64,000 bases of DNA from an uncultured Collinsella sp. (GTDB lineage: Bacteria > Actinomycetota > Coriobacteriia > Coriobacteriales > Coriobacteriaceae). Shown one piece after another: positions 51,494 through 62,168 of this stretch. The DNA lies in assembly GCA_958415625.1 (NCBI GenBank), contig CATYZI010000009.1, positions 9,440 through 73,439 on the forward strand, read 5' to 3'. The translations under genes were made by a program, and so were the position numbers. Every line of letters begins with the position of its first letter. The stretch's first letter is position 1. A model generated the notes under the pieces. It ran no database searches. It saw only the letters and a program-made list of their open reading frames with translations, and was not told the DNA's origin.

Positions 51494-52876
51494 CTACAGA
51501 GACGCGATCGTTGCGTTTGCGCACTTGAGCGCACCGTCGGTGACGGTAAGCGCCACACCCTGGCCCTGCTTGTTGCAGAAGCGAGCGTTGAGCGCAACAT
51601 CATCGACAAAGATGGTCGCGATGTCGTCGTCGACGACCAGACGCACATGGTGAGTGCCCTCGCCCTTAAAGAACAACGGACGCTCGAGGCCCATGTTGTT
51701 GACCTGGAACCACGGATACTGGGGGGCCGCCGTAAACTCGAGTTTGCCCTCACGCAGGTTGGCGCGGAACTCATAGGCAAGACCGGACTCGGCGTCCTCG
51801 GCAAGCTTCACCGAGAAGCCGGCAGCGTCACCGGCGAGCTCGATGTCGGCGTCGAGCATATAGGTAGAACCGGCATCCGCGGCGAGCACCTGCTCGACCT
51901 TGCCCGACTCGCACGAAAGCTCAAAGGCCTCGACTGCCTTAGCCTCGCCAAAGGCGCCAAGCATGCTGTCGGGAAGCTTGGTGCCGAGCGTTCCGTCGGC
52001 ACGCTGAACGATCTCGAGAGGCATAAAAGTGCCACCCCACAGGTAAGAGCTGGGGTCGCCGCCCTCGTCGCGCGTAGGAACCCAACCAAAGAGAACGCGG
52101 CGCTCGCCGTCAAATGCGGTACGTGCAGCATAGTACGCGCGGCCATCGAAGGAATCGTCCGCAGGAGTGATCCAAGGACCGTTGATAGAGCGAGACATGC
52201 GGTAACGGGTCTTGTTGCCATCACTGTACTCAGAGAACACCAGATACCACCAGTCGCCCATCTTAAAGAGATCAGGCATCTCGAACATGGTGTACAGGCC
52301 CGGATTCCACCAGTCGCCCTGGAACTCCCAGGTATCCAGGTCCTTGGAGGTGAACTTGACCAGACGACCGGTCATCAGACGCTTGTCCTCGCCCACACGC
52401 GTGCCGAGGATGAGCATGTACTCTTCGTTCTCCTCATCCCAAAGAACAAAGGGATCGCGCCAGTTGCGGTCATCGTAACCCTCCTGGGGCGGAAGCAGCG
52501 TCTCGGCGATGTTCTTCTCCCACTTGACGGCGTCGTCACTCGTTGCGTGAAGAAGAACCTGCTTCATCAAGCGCGCGCGGACCTTATCGCGATTGCAACC
52601 AGTGTAGAGCGCATGGTACTTGTCGCCCACCTTAAACACTGTGCCGGCATAAACATACTGGTCGACTTCCTCGTCGCCGCCACGCTCAAGGCTCTCGCCA
52701 AAGTCCTTGTAGTTGACGAAATCCTTGGTCGTCGCGAGTGCCCAGCCAAACGGCTCTCCGAAAGGTCCGGGGTTACGCGTGTCACGCTGATGATAGAGAT
52801 AGAACGTGCCGTCCTCGCCGTACGGCATGATGTCGCCTACCCAAATTCCCTCAGGCTGGTAATACACCTTGTGCAT
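51494..52876 (-). CDS. Divergent GH32/GH-J-clan glycosidase
   Basis: 460 residues. Five-bladed propeller glycosidase. The nucleophile motif usually written WxNDPNG is here IWVGDIMPYGEDGTFYLYHQ, with NWRDPFV and FEMPD as the other catalytic blocks, so it is a distinct subgroup of the GH32/43/68 group. Start ATG at 52876 follows GGAAAGG. It is first in the operon upstream of EIIBC and ScrB. It may process a fructan- or sucrose-related oligosaccharide phosphate, but the substrate is uncertain. Confidence 0.85.
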   Translation of the reverse strand: MHKVYYQPEGIWVGDIMPYGEDGTFYLYHQRDTRNPGPFGEPFGWALATTKDFVNYKDFGESLERGGDEEVDQYVYAGTVFKVGDKYHALYTGCNRDKVRARLMKQVLLHATSDDAVKWEKNIAETLLPPQEGYDDRNWRDPFVLWDEENEEYMLILGTRVGEDKRLMTGRLVKFTSKDLDTWEFQGDWWNPGLYTMFEMPDLFKMGDWWYLVFSEYSDGNKTRYRMSRSINGPWITPADDSFDGRAYYAARTAFDGERRVLFGWVPTRDEGGDPSSYLWGGTFMPLEIVQRADGTLGTKLPDSMLGAFGEAKAVEAFELSCESGKVEQVLAADAGSTYMLDADIELAGDAAGFSVKLAEDAESGLAYEFRANLREGKLEFTAAPQYPWFQVNNMGLERPLFFKGEGTHHVRLVVDDDIATIFVDDVALNARFCNKQGQGVALTVTDGALKCANATIASL

Positions 52877-52924
52877 CCGAGACTTCCTTTCCCACAAGAT
52901 ACTAACTCGGTACAACTGCAAGAT

Positions 52925-52960
52925 ATGTCAATCGTTTTCATATGTCAAACGTTTTCACAT
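52925..52960. promoter_or_regulatory. Two tandem LacI-type operators at the GH32-PTS promoter
   Basis: ATGTCAATCGTTTTCATAT (52925) and ATGTCAAACGTTTTCACAT (52942) share the centre CG and overlap by 2 bases. They match the site upstream of the lacI gene and lie 49 bases before the first gene of the operon. Confidence 0.8.
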
Positions 52961-52990
52961 CAATACGTCTTTTCGCAGTTCCAGTCGTCG

Positions 52991-53007
52991 GCAAACGGTT
53001 GACATAT
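52991..53007 (-). promoter_or_regulatory. Third LacI-type operator
   Basis: On the minus strand ATATGTCAACCGTTTGC fits the same consensus (ATGTCA-N-NCGTTT). It is 31 bases from the tandem pair and could allow looping. Confidence 0.65.
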
Positions 53008-53060
53008 GCCGGCGAACGGTCATCAGAGGCGTTTGAGGAATTCTTTTGGCACGGGATGAA

Positions 53061-54071
53061 CTACGCGGTTTTGCCCTCAATGAGTTCAACGGGGAGCTTG
53101 ATATTCGATTCAGGATTATCGCCGTTAACAAGAGCGATGATGGATTGCGCCGCGAGCTCTCCGATGCGATCGATATCTTGGCGTACGGTTGTTAAGTCAG
53201 GCATAAACGTCATAGTGCGGCGGGCACCATCCGCGCCCACGACCTTAATATCGTCCGGAGCGCTCAAGCCGCGCTGCTTCATAATGTTGAGACAGATGGC
53301 CGCCATCGTGTCGTCTCCCGCAAAGATGCCGTCAATATCGGGGTTCTCATCGAGGATCTTCGCAACGACCGCGCTCTTTTCGTCATCGGGCTTAACGAAC
53401 TCGACCTCACGGACAAGCGCGGGCAAACCGGCCTGCTCCACAACATCGTGGTAGGCATCGGTACGCTTATTGGCAGGCATACGCATGCGGCTATTGTTGC
53501 GCAGGCACAAGATGCGCGAACACCCGTCATCGATCAGGCGACGCGTGGCAAGTTCGCCGATGCTATAGCTGTCGCTCGCAATCTGAACAGAGGCCTCGCC
53601 AAGGTCGCAGTCGATACCAACCAGACTCAAGCCCATCTCGGCATACGCCTCGGCACCGATATTAAGCGAGTTGACGATGACGCCATCAACCATATTGCGC
53701 CGAAGCATATCGATATAAGAACGCTCAAGATCAGGTCGATTGGCGCTATTGCACAGCAACATCTTAAAACCGTTTTCGGCCAGGGTACGCTCAACGGCTT
53801 GGACCGCTTGTGCATGAAACGGGCTGCTGACATAGGGAACGATCATACCGATTAGATTCAGGCGACCGTTGAGCATGGCACGGGCGATATCGTTGGGCGT
53901 ATAGTTGATACGCTCCATCGCGGCATGGACCTTATCGCGGGTCTCTTGGCTAATATAGCCGCGATTATTAAGCACGCGAGATACCGTAGTAGGCGAAACC
54001 CCCGCCACCGCTGCAACTTCCTTGATGCCAGGCTTAGCAGAATCCTTAGAACGAGCACCCTCGCGAGCCAT
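53061..54071 (-). CDS. LacI family transcriptional regulator of the sucrose operon
   Basis: 336 residues. N-terminal LacI HTH (GIKEVAAVAGVSPTTVSRVL) with the hinge INYTPNDIARAM, then a sugar-binding domain (GMIVPYVSSPFHAQ, GVIVNSL, DGIFAGDD). The gene lies upstream of the GH32-PTS operon on the same strand, and operator sites occur both before it and before the operon, so it is autoregulated and local. The inducer is probably sucrose or a phosphorylated sugar. Confidence 0.93.
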   Translation of the reverse strand: MAREGARSKDSAKPGIKEVAAVAGVSPTTVSRVLNNRGYISQETRDKVHAAMERINYTPNDIARAMLNGRLNLIGMIVPYVSSPFHAQAVQAVERTLAENGFKMLLCNSANRPDLERSYIDMLRRNMVDGVIVNSLNIGAEAYAEMGLSLVGIDCDLGEASVQIASDSYSIGELATRRLIDDGCSRILCLRNNSRMRMPANKRTDAYHDVVEQAGLPALVREVEFVKPDDEKSAVVAKILDENPDIDGIFAGDDTMAAICLNIMKQRGLSAPDDIKVVGADGARRTMTFMPDLTTVRQDIDRIGELAAQSIIALVNGDNPESNIKLPVELIEGKTA

Positions 54072-54091
54072 AGCACCCTCCCCTCATCAAC

Positions 54092-54108
54092 ATGTCATAC
54101 GTTTACAT
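54092..54108. promoter_or_regulatory. LacI-type operator upstream of lacI
   Basis: ATGTCATACGTTTACAT lies 20 bases before the lacI start and matches the operators at 52.9-53.0 kb. It supports autoregulation. Confidence 0.75.
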
Positions 54109-54212
54109 ACGAACAAAGCATACCCCAACAACAGTGGGAAGACGGTAACAGTACAAGTAAGTAAACGACTCATCCAAATAATTAGGAGAGTTCCGCCTAA
54201 AGGGTGACTACA

Positions 54213-54357
54213 CAGGACCCCGCCGGGGCTGTTTGGGCTACCTCCCAAAATATTCCGCAGGACGCAAGAAGCCCTCGCCGCACGAAGTGCGCAGCGAGGG
54301 CTTCTTGCATGTCCGGGGACGTTTTGGGAGGTAACCCAAACAGCCCCGGCGATCCTG
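54213..54357. repeat. Nested palindrome, family B copy 3
   Basis: Outer arms around 54213-54250 and 54322-54357 share CGCCGGGGCTGTTTGGG and ACCTCCCAAAA. Inner GCAAGAAGCCCTCGC pairs with GCGAGGGCTTCTTGC. The unpaired strands read ATTCCGCAGGAC and GTCCGGGGACG, the same motif pair as the 36.0 and 41.4 kb elements. It lies 16 bases past the stop of the glycyl-radical gene, where it may terminate the pfl transcript. Confidence 0.88.
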
Positions 54358-54373
54358 CGGGAGTTAAACCCCT

Positions 54374-54625
54374 TTAGAACTTGTCGTGGAAGGTACGCGA
54401 AATGACCTCGTCCTGCTGCTCCTTGGTGAGCGTGTGGAAGTTCACGGCATAGCCGGAAACGCGGATGGTCAGCTGCGGATACTTCTCGGGGTGAGCCTGA
54501 GCGTCGAGCAGCGTCTCACGGTTGAAGACGTTGATGTTCAGGTGGTGGCCACCCTTCTCGGCGTAAGCGTCGAGCATGTGGACCAGGTTATCGGCCTGGG
54601 TCTCGGAAACTTCAGAAACCTTCAT
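54374..54625 (-). CDS. Stand-alone glycyl-radical subunit of split pyruvate formate-lyase
   Basis: 83 residues. It is the C-terminal domain of [42 protein letters not shown] with the radical Gly58, and FHDKF. Full-length PFL has this piece fused. Here it has its own ATG after GAAGGAGACAC. Like E. coli GrcA it carries a radical domain, but it is not a spare: the neighbouring PFL lacks this domain entirely, so both chains should be needed. It is 85 bases downstream of the core gene. Confidence 0.92.
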   Translation of the reverse strand: MKVSEVSETQADNLVHMLDAYAEKGGHHLNINVFNRETLLDAQAHPEKYPQLTIRVSGYAVNFHTLTKEQQDEVISRTFHDKF

Positions 54626-54648
54626 AATGTGTCTCCTTCGATTAATAG

Positions 54649-54709
54649 GCGCCGGCCGAAACCGGCGCACTAATCAGTAATCGTTATTGTTAGTATAGCA
54701 CTAACAATA
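54649..54709 (-). promoter_or_regulatory. Two hairpins in the spacer between the split PFL genes
   Basis: On the minus strand TATTGTTAGT pairs with ACTAACAATA (54685-54709), 1 base after the core stop. GCGCCGG then pairs with CCGGCGC (54649-54668), 23 bases before the glycyl-radical start. They may set the ratio of the two subunits through attenuation or mRNA processing. Confidence 0.65.
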
Positions 54710-54710
54710 G

Positions 54711-56762
<2,052 letters not shown>

Positions 56763-57157
56763 TGTGTAACCACGCTCCTAGTTACGTGTAATGCGGCGCT
56801 CTCTCACACCGCTGCTTATTGAATTCTTGAATTTTCGGCTTGCACTACCGGCTTCTTCCGTTCTTCACCACATGTTGGTGCAGGGAAAAACGTTTGTCCA
56901 CCTTGGAACTGCAACCCAAAACCCAAGATTTCACCCGTTTGAGAAGGATAACATAGCGACCCCCTTCATCAGGGCTGTTATATGTTTCTTTTTTTATATC
57001 ATAAGGGCGTTTTTTACAAACCCGCAGGAAATGCGAGCGTGAACAACTACCGTTCACCGATTTGTTTAGTTTTTTCCTTGCCTTTGTACGACGTTCACTC
57101 TAGCTGTTATGTCAGCTTTAGCAGGGTAAAGTGTCCCAAAGACCCTACAGAAACTGC
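56763..57157 (-). other. Leader and promoter region of pflB
   Basis: The 395 bases upstream of pflB carry no gene. AT-rich tracts, a GATAACA/TGTTATA dyad near 56948-56983 and several T runs are present, so redox-type regulation (for example FNR- or Rex-like) is plausible, but I found no convincing consensus site. Confidence 0.4.
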
Positions 57158-57191
57158 AGGGCGGCCACGGGATCCCCCGTGGCCGCCCTGT
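57158..57191. terminator. Strong hairpin between kdgT and the pfl leader
   Basis: CAGGGCGGCCACGGG pairs perfectly with CCCGTGGCCGCCCTG over ATCC. It lies 38 bases past the kdgT stop and would end that minus-strand transcript; the T tract on that strand is weak. Confidence 0.75.
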
Positions 57192-57228
57192 GGCGTAGCT
57201 AGTTTTTAGCTTTGATTACCGTTTGGCA

Positions 57229-58245
57229 TTAGGCGGCTGCGGAGGCCTTGTCGGTCGTTGCCTTGCCGTTGCTCTGCTGGCCCTCAAAATGCTTGTAGCA
57301 CCAGCTGGTGACCAGCGGGGTCAAAATAGCCGTAACGATTGCGCAGGCAGCAACCTGTGCCGTGGCCGTCGCGAGCACCGCGCCGCCGTACATGGCCTCG
57401 TTGACGCTTGCCATGGCAGCAGGCGTGGCCACATTGGCTCCGGCGCAGCTCGAAATGGCCGCACCTGCGACACCCGTACCGCCCGTGAGCTTATCGACCG
57501 CGATAACGGGAATTGCAAAGACTACCGAGCAAATCACGCCAAGCACGATGCCGGGAAGACCGCCATTGATAAGCTGGCCGAAGGTCATGGTCGAGCCCAT
57601 GGCAAAGAAGACGAGCACGATGATGGCGGAAAGTGCCGGTGCCATCATCTTCTTAAAGCTCGGGAAGAGGTTGCCCAGAATAATGCCGACGACGATCGGC
57701 AAGATGGCGCCCACGAGCGACCAGCCGATCGGAGCCTGACCGGCAGCGCCGAGCACGATCATCGTGACCGGAGGGCCGACAACCAGCGTGGTGATGGCGA
57801 CGGCGCCACGCTCGGCCTCATTGCCCATGGTGCCCATCAGACCAGCGTACATAGCGTTGTTGGCGCCGGTGCAAGCCGCCAGCATCACCATGGCAGAGAT
57901 GCCAAACAGGTTGTCGTTGAACACATAAAGGATGAGCAGCGACACGGCAACGACCACGATCTGCTTGACGGCGATGATGATGGCGCCGCGTGCAGCGGCG
58001 GCAGGAGCACTCTTAAACGAAATCGTCGTACCGACGATGAGCAAAAAAGCGCCCACGAGCGGGCCTGCGCCCTGCTGGGTCATGCCAAGCGTAAAGCTGC
58101 CGAGCGTTTTGAACAGGTCGGGGAATAGCGTGTTGAGCAGGCAGCCCAGCAAAAGCGGCACCAAAATATTGGCACCCGGGATGGAGGACATCTTAAAGAA
58201 CGGCTCCTTTGCCGCCGGCGCCTCCACCGCAGTCGATTCACTCAT
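57229..58245 (-). CDS. kdgT: 2-keto-3-deoxygluconate permease
   Basis: 338 residues with about ten membrane segments, rich in Gly/Ala. Family features include IPGANILVPLLLGCLLNTLF and the central MVMLAACTGANNAMYAGLMG. It imports 2-keto-3-deoxygluconate by H+ symport. The ATG at 58245 follows AAAGGAGATA. It is downstream of the SDR gene on the same strand, and the two probably work in uronate or KDG metabolism. Confidence 0.9.
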   Translation of the reverse strand: MSESTAVEAPAAKEPFFKMSSIPGANILVPLLLGCLLNTLFPDLFKTLGSFTLGMTQQGAGPLVGAFLLIVGTTISFKSAPAAAARGAIIIAVKQIVVVAVSLLILYVFNDNLFGISAMVMLAACTGANNAMYAGLMGTMGNEAERGAVAITTLVVGPPVTMIVLGAAGQAPIGWSLVGAILPIVVGIILGNLFPSFKKMMAPALSAIIVLVFFAMGSTMTFGQLINGGLPGIVLGVICSVVFAIPVIAVDKLTGGTGVAGAAISSCAGANVATPAAMASVNEAMYGGAVLATATAQVAACAIVTAILTPLVTSWCYKHFEGQQSNGKATTDKASAAA

Positions 58246-58353
58246 ATATATCTCCTTTGGATGCATGCGAATCGTAGCCGCACGCGCCTATGTCAGAAAG
58301 AAGGCGACGGTCCCGAGTCGCAGGGGCCGTCGCCAAATAATCGTCGTGGGGTA

Positions 58354-59103
58354 TTACCCGTCCAGGACGATGCCGCCGTCGCAGTCACCGATCTCGCCGT
58401 TCACGAAGCTGGCGAGGTCGGAAGCGAAGAACAGCACCATCTGCGCAGGCTCGCTGGCCTGGGCGGCGCGGCCCAGAGGGATACCGTTGATGATGCGCTG
58501 AGAGTTCTCGTCAGAGAGAATCGAGGTCATATCGGTCAACGTGAGCGACGGGCACACGGCGTTGCAGCGGACGCCGAACTTGCCGCCTTCCTTGGCGACT
58601 GCCTTGGTCAGACCGTTAACACCGGCCTTGGAGCTGGCGTAGGCGGCTGTGCCGAGCAGGCCGCCACCGATTTTGCCCGCAACGGAACTCACGTTGACGA
58701 TAGTGCCGGCATGGGCCGCCTTAAAGTGCGGGTACACGGCGTTCATCATAGTGAAGGTACCGTTGAGGTTGATGTCGATGGTGCGACGCCACTCGGTGTC
58801 ATCGATCTCGTCGAACTTCTTGGTGCTGATGACGCCAGCGCAGTTAATCAAGATATTGGTTTGCGGCAGGTCCGTAAAAATCTGCTCGACGGTCTCGCGC
58901 GCCTTGGGCGCATCGGCGACATCGAGCTGATAGAACTTGTTGCCCTCGCCAAGCTCGGCCACTGCGGCCTCGCCCTTAGCAGCGTTCCTTGCGATGAGCG
59001 CGACATGTCCGCCGCCCGCGACGATGCCCTTGGCGATCTCGAGGCCAATGCCCTGAGTGCCGCCCGTGACAATCGCGGTCTTGCCCGTGAAGTCAAATGC
59101 CAT
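58354..59103 (-). CDS. SDR family oxidoreductase (KduD/gluconate-dehydrogenase-like)
   Basis: 249 residues. NAD(P)-dependent short-chain dehydrogenase. TGGTQGIGL cofactor loop, NCAG, SSVAG Ser and YASSK catalytic motif are all present. Next to kdgT, a role like 2-dehydro-3-deoxygluconate/5-keto-gluconate reduction (KduD-like) is likely, but substrate is unproven. The start at 59103 follows AAAGGGGGATGG; a 39-codon upstream extension is rejected. Confidence 0.88.
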   Translation of the reverse strand: MAFDFTGKTAIVTGGTQGIGLEIAKGIVAGGGHVALIARNAAKGEAAVAELGEGNKFYQLDVADAPKARETVEQIFTDLPQTNILINCAGVISTKKFDEIDDTEWRRTIDINLNGTFTMMNAVYPHFKAAHAGTIVNVSSVAGKIGGGLLGTAAYASSKAGVNGLTKAVAKEGGKFGVRCNAVCPSLTLTDMTSILSDENSQRIINGIPLGRAAQASEPAQMVLFFASDLASFVNGEIGDCDGGIVLDG

Positions 59104-59315
59104 GACTCCATCCCCCTTTATGTAAGGTGTCTCCTTGCGGGAAGTTGGAGCATCGCACGTGGCGCTTATATGAGTCCCAGTCGTCATGGTGGTGACAACC
59201 CCTCGCCTAACCGCGGGCATGATAGTTCTTTGAAACGCTTTAGCAATTGAATGATTTTAAGTCTTAATGAGCTCTTAATATTGCCTACTGTATGAGGCCC
59301 GCGTATGGGGGTATC

Positions 59316-59364
59316 ATCTTCCACCGAAAATAGTTTCTAGTGTTAGGGGTTTTCGGTGGAAGAT
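59316..59364. promoter_or_regulatory. Inverted repeat covering the MarR start codon
   Basis: ATCTTCCACCGAAAA pairs perfectly with TTTTCGGTGGAAGAT over a 19-base loop. The GTG start (59356) lies inside the right arm and the AGGGG ribosome site is in the loop. It may be a MarR operator or an RNA hairpin that hides the start codon. Confidence 0.72.
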
Positions 59365-59805
59365 ACCGATTTCCGTGAACTTGGGCGTCAGCTCCTTACC
59401 GAGTTCGGCAGCATGCATCAGCGCATTTCGCGCTTTGCGGACAAAGCCCTCGGCGGCGAGATGGCCGTCATGCGCGCCCTCATGCTCGCTGGCGGTTCGC
59501 TCACGCCGAGCGAACTCGCCGATCGCGCCTGGGTCTCGAGCGCCCGCATCGCCAATATCCTACGCGCTCTCGAAGCCAAGGGCTGGGTCGAGCGCGAGCA
59601 CTCAAAGACCGACCGTCGTCGCGTACACGTCACGGTGACCGACAAGGGATTCCAGGATCTCGAAATCAAACGCCGGGAATTCGAGGAGCGCACCGCGGCT
59701 TTCCTCGAGCAGCTCGGCGAAACAGATACCCAAGAGATGGTGCGCCTTCTAAGACGTGCCAACGAAATTATCGACCGCAATCAAGAAAGGAGAGATGCCG
59801 AGTGA
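59356..59805 (+). CDS. MarR family transcriptional regulator
   Basis: 149 residues. Winged HTH: LTPSELADRAWVSSARIANI recognition region, then DRRRVHVTVTDKG wing. GTG start inside an inverted repeat. It overlaps the first ABC exporter gene by 4 bases (GTGA), so it is first in an operon with the drug-exporter-like pair and probably represses it until a ligand binds. Confidence 0.9.
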   Translation: MEDTDFRELGRQLLTEFGSMHQRISRFADKALGGEMAVMRALMLAGGSLTPSELADRAWVSSARIANILRALEAKGWVEREHSKTDRRRVHVTVTDKGFQDLEIKRREFEERTAAFLEQLGETDTQEMVRLLRRANEIIDRNQERRDAE

Positions 59806-62168
59806 GGATTCTCAAGCTCTTTAAAAAGCATGTCCTGGCACTGTTCGCAGCTATCGTACTTATCGTAATCAGCTGCAACGCCGACCTGGCGCTGCCTACC
59901 TATATGAGCGACATCGTCGACGTGGGCGTGCAGCAAGGCGGCATTGCCTCGCCCGTGCCCGACACCATTCGCGCCGAATCGCTCGACGACCTCGAACTCT
60001 TTATGCGCGCCAAGGACGCCAAAGCTGTGGAGGCCGTGTTTGGCAAGGCAGACAAGAACGGCATTCGAACGTACAAGGGCACCGAGGAAGAGCGTGCCGA
60101 CGGCAGCAAGATTGCCGACATTATGAGCCTGCCTGAGACCGTCGTGCTCGCCTTCAACCAGGGCATCGACGCCGACTCCATGGGCGACATGACCGGCACG
60201 TCCAGCGAGAAAGACAGCGACGCCGCTCAGGCCATGCCCACGCCCGAGCAAATGGCGGCGATGACGCCCGAGCAGCTCGCCGAGATGCAGCAGAAGGCCA
60301 CGGCGGCCCAGAACATGCAAAAGCAGATTGATGCAGACGGCGGTAAGATCACCATGAAGAGCCTGCGTCTGGGCATCGAAGGCGGTCTGGTAGACCAAAG
60401 CAAGCTCGTCGAAAGCGCCAACGAAATGGCAGATAAAATGGGCTCCATGTCGGGGTCCATCGTCACCCAGCGCGCCGTGACCTACGTACAAGAAGAGTAC
60501 AAAGCGCAAGGCATCGACCCCGCCGACGTGCAGAACGCCTACCTGGGCCGCATGGCGACCACGATGTTTGGGCTGTGCCTCGTGTCGCTCGTCGCCACCA
60601 TCCTGACCGGCGCCGTGGCTTCGCGCACCGCCTGCTCCATCGCCCGCGACCTGCGCCGCGAGACCTTCAACAAGGTTATGCACTTCTCGCCGGCCGAGGT
60701 GGGCAAGTTTAGCCAGGCCTCGCTCATCACCCGCTGCACCAACGACATTCAGCAGATCCAGATGGCCGCAACCCTGTTTATCCGCATGTGTCTGATGGCC
60801 CCCGTCATGGGCATCGTCGCCGTCACGCGCGTCCTGGCCAACCATACCGGCCTGGAGTGGACCATCGCCGTGGCCATCATCGCGGTCTCGGCCGTCGTCG
60901 GCGTGCTTATGGGTCTCACCATGCCCAAGTTCAAAAAGATGCAGAGCTTTGTGGACCGGGTGAACCTTACCGCCCGCGAGCTGCTCGACGGTCTTATGCC
61001 CATCCGCTCGTTCAACCGCGAGGAACATGAGCTCGAGCGTTTTGACAAGGCTTCGCTCGATCTGATGACCACGCAGCTCTACACCAACCGCGCCATGAGC
61101 TTTATGATGCCGCTCATGATGCTCGTCATGAACTGCATCACCGTGCTCATCGTCTGGTTTGGCGCGCAGGGCGTGTCCGACGGCGTGATGCAGGTCGGCA
61201 ACATGATGGCGTTTATCTCCTACACCATGCAAATCGTCATGGCGTTTATGATCCTCACCATGGTTTCGGTCATCCTGCCCCGCGCCGAGGTCGCGGTCGA
61301 GCGCGTGGAAGAGGTCATCACTTGCCCCACGAGCATCAACGACCCTGCCTCGCCCAAACTGCCTGCTGCCAGCGCGCCGCGCGGTGAGCTCACCTTCCGT
61401 GACGTGAGCTTCCAGTATCCCGCTGCCCGCGCCGACGTCATCAGCGGCGTGAACTTCACCACGCACGCCGGTCAGATGCTCGGCATCATTGGCTCCACGG
61501 GCTCGGGCAAGTCCACGCTCGTGCAGCTGATTCCGCGCCTGTACGACGTCACGGGTGGCAGCATTTCGCTCGATGGTATCGACGTGCGTGACATGACCCT
61601 TTCCGAGCTGCGCCGCCGCATTGGTTACATCCCGCAGCAGGGTCGCCTGTTCTCGGGCACCGTCGAGAGCAACCTTAAATTTGCCGGCGACATGGTGAGC
61701 GATGATGACATGCACCGGGCGGCACGCATCGCCCAAGCCGAGGACTTTATCGCCGAGCGCGAGGGCGGCTACGACTCCCCCATCAGCCAGGGCGGCTCCA
61801 ATGTCTCGGGCGGTCAGCGCCAGCGTCTGGCCATCGCCCGCGCGTTGGCCAAAAAGCCCGAGGTCGTGGTGTTCGATGACTCGTTTAGCGCACTCGACTA
61901 CAAGACCGACGCTCGCCTGCGCGAGGAGCTGGCCAAAAACGTTACCGACGCCGCACTCGTGGTCGTGGCCCAGCGCATCGCGACCATCATGCACGCCGAC
62001 CAGATCATCGTGCTCGACGACGGCCACGTGGTGGGCACCGGTACGCACGAGGAGCTGCTGCACAGCTGCCCGGCGTACCTGGAGATCGCACAGTCACAGC
62101 TTTCCGCCGAGGAGCTGGGGCTTACCCAAGAAGAGATTGAAGCCGTTATGGAAGGAGGCGAGCGCTAA
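59802..62168 (+). CDS. ABC exporter, fused permease-ATPase (first subunit)
   Basis: 788 residues, longer than the usual 580-600 because of a 150-200-residue insertion after the first membrane helix (about 40-240; Met/Gln/Ala-rich, extracellular). Then the remaining helices of a type I exporter and a C-terminal ATPase: Walker A GSTGSGKST, signature NVSGGQRQRLAIARAL, Walker B VVVFDDSFSALDYKTD. The catalytic position after Walker B is Asp-Ser instead of Glu, so this site may be degenerate. It should form a heterodimer with the next gene. Confidence 0.92.
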   Translation: MRILKLFKKHVLALFAAIVLIVISCNADLALPTYMSDIVDVGVQQGGIASPVPDTIRAESLDDLELFMRAKDAKAVEAVFGKADKNGIRTYKGTEEERADGSKIADIMSLPETVVLAFNQGIDADSMGDMTGTSSEKDSDAAQAMPTPEQMAAMTPEQLAEMQQKATAAQNMQKQIDADGGKITMKSLRLGIEGGLVDQSKLVESANEMADKMGSMSGSIVTQRAVTYVQEEYKAQGIDPADVQNAYLGRMATTMFGLCLVSLVATILTGAVASRTACSIARDLRRETFNKVMHFSPAEVGKFSQASLITRCTNDIQQIQMAATLFIRMCLMAPVMGIVAVTRVLANHTGLEWTIAVAIIAVSAVVGVLMGLTMPKFKKMQSFVDRVNLTARELLDGLMPIRSFNREEHELERFDKASLDLMTTQLYTNRAMSFMMPLMMLVMNCITVLIVWFGAQGVSDGVMQVGNMMAFISYTMQIVMAFMILTMVSVILPRAEVAVERVEEVITCPTSINDPASPKLPAASAPRGELTFRDVSFQYPAARADVISGVNFTTHAGQMLGIIGSTGSGKSTLVQLIPRLYDVTGGSISLDGIDVRDMTLSELRRRIGYIPQQGRLFSGTVESNLKFAGDMVSDDDMHRAARIAQAEDFIAEREGGYDSPISQGGSNVSGGQRQRLAIARALAKKPEVVVFDDSFSALDYKTDARLREELAKNVTDAALVVVAQRIATIMHADQIIVLDDGHVVGTGTHEELLHSCPAYLEIAQSQLSAEELGLTQEEIEAVMEGGER

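Noticed and set aside
59781..62063. 760-codon open frame antisense to the ABC exporter gene
   Set aside because: It is exactly opposite an intact ABC gene with all its motifs, has His/Gly/Asp/Val-rich nonsense composition typical of antisense frames in GC-rich genes, and no ribosome site.
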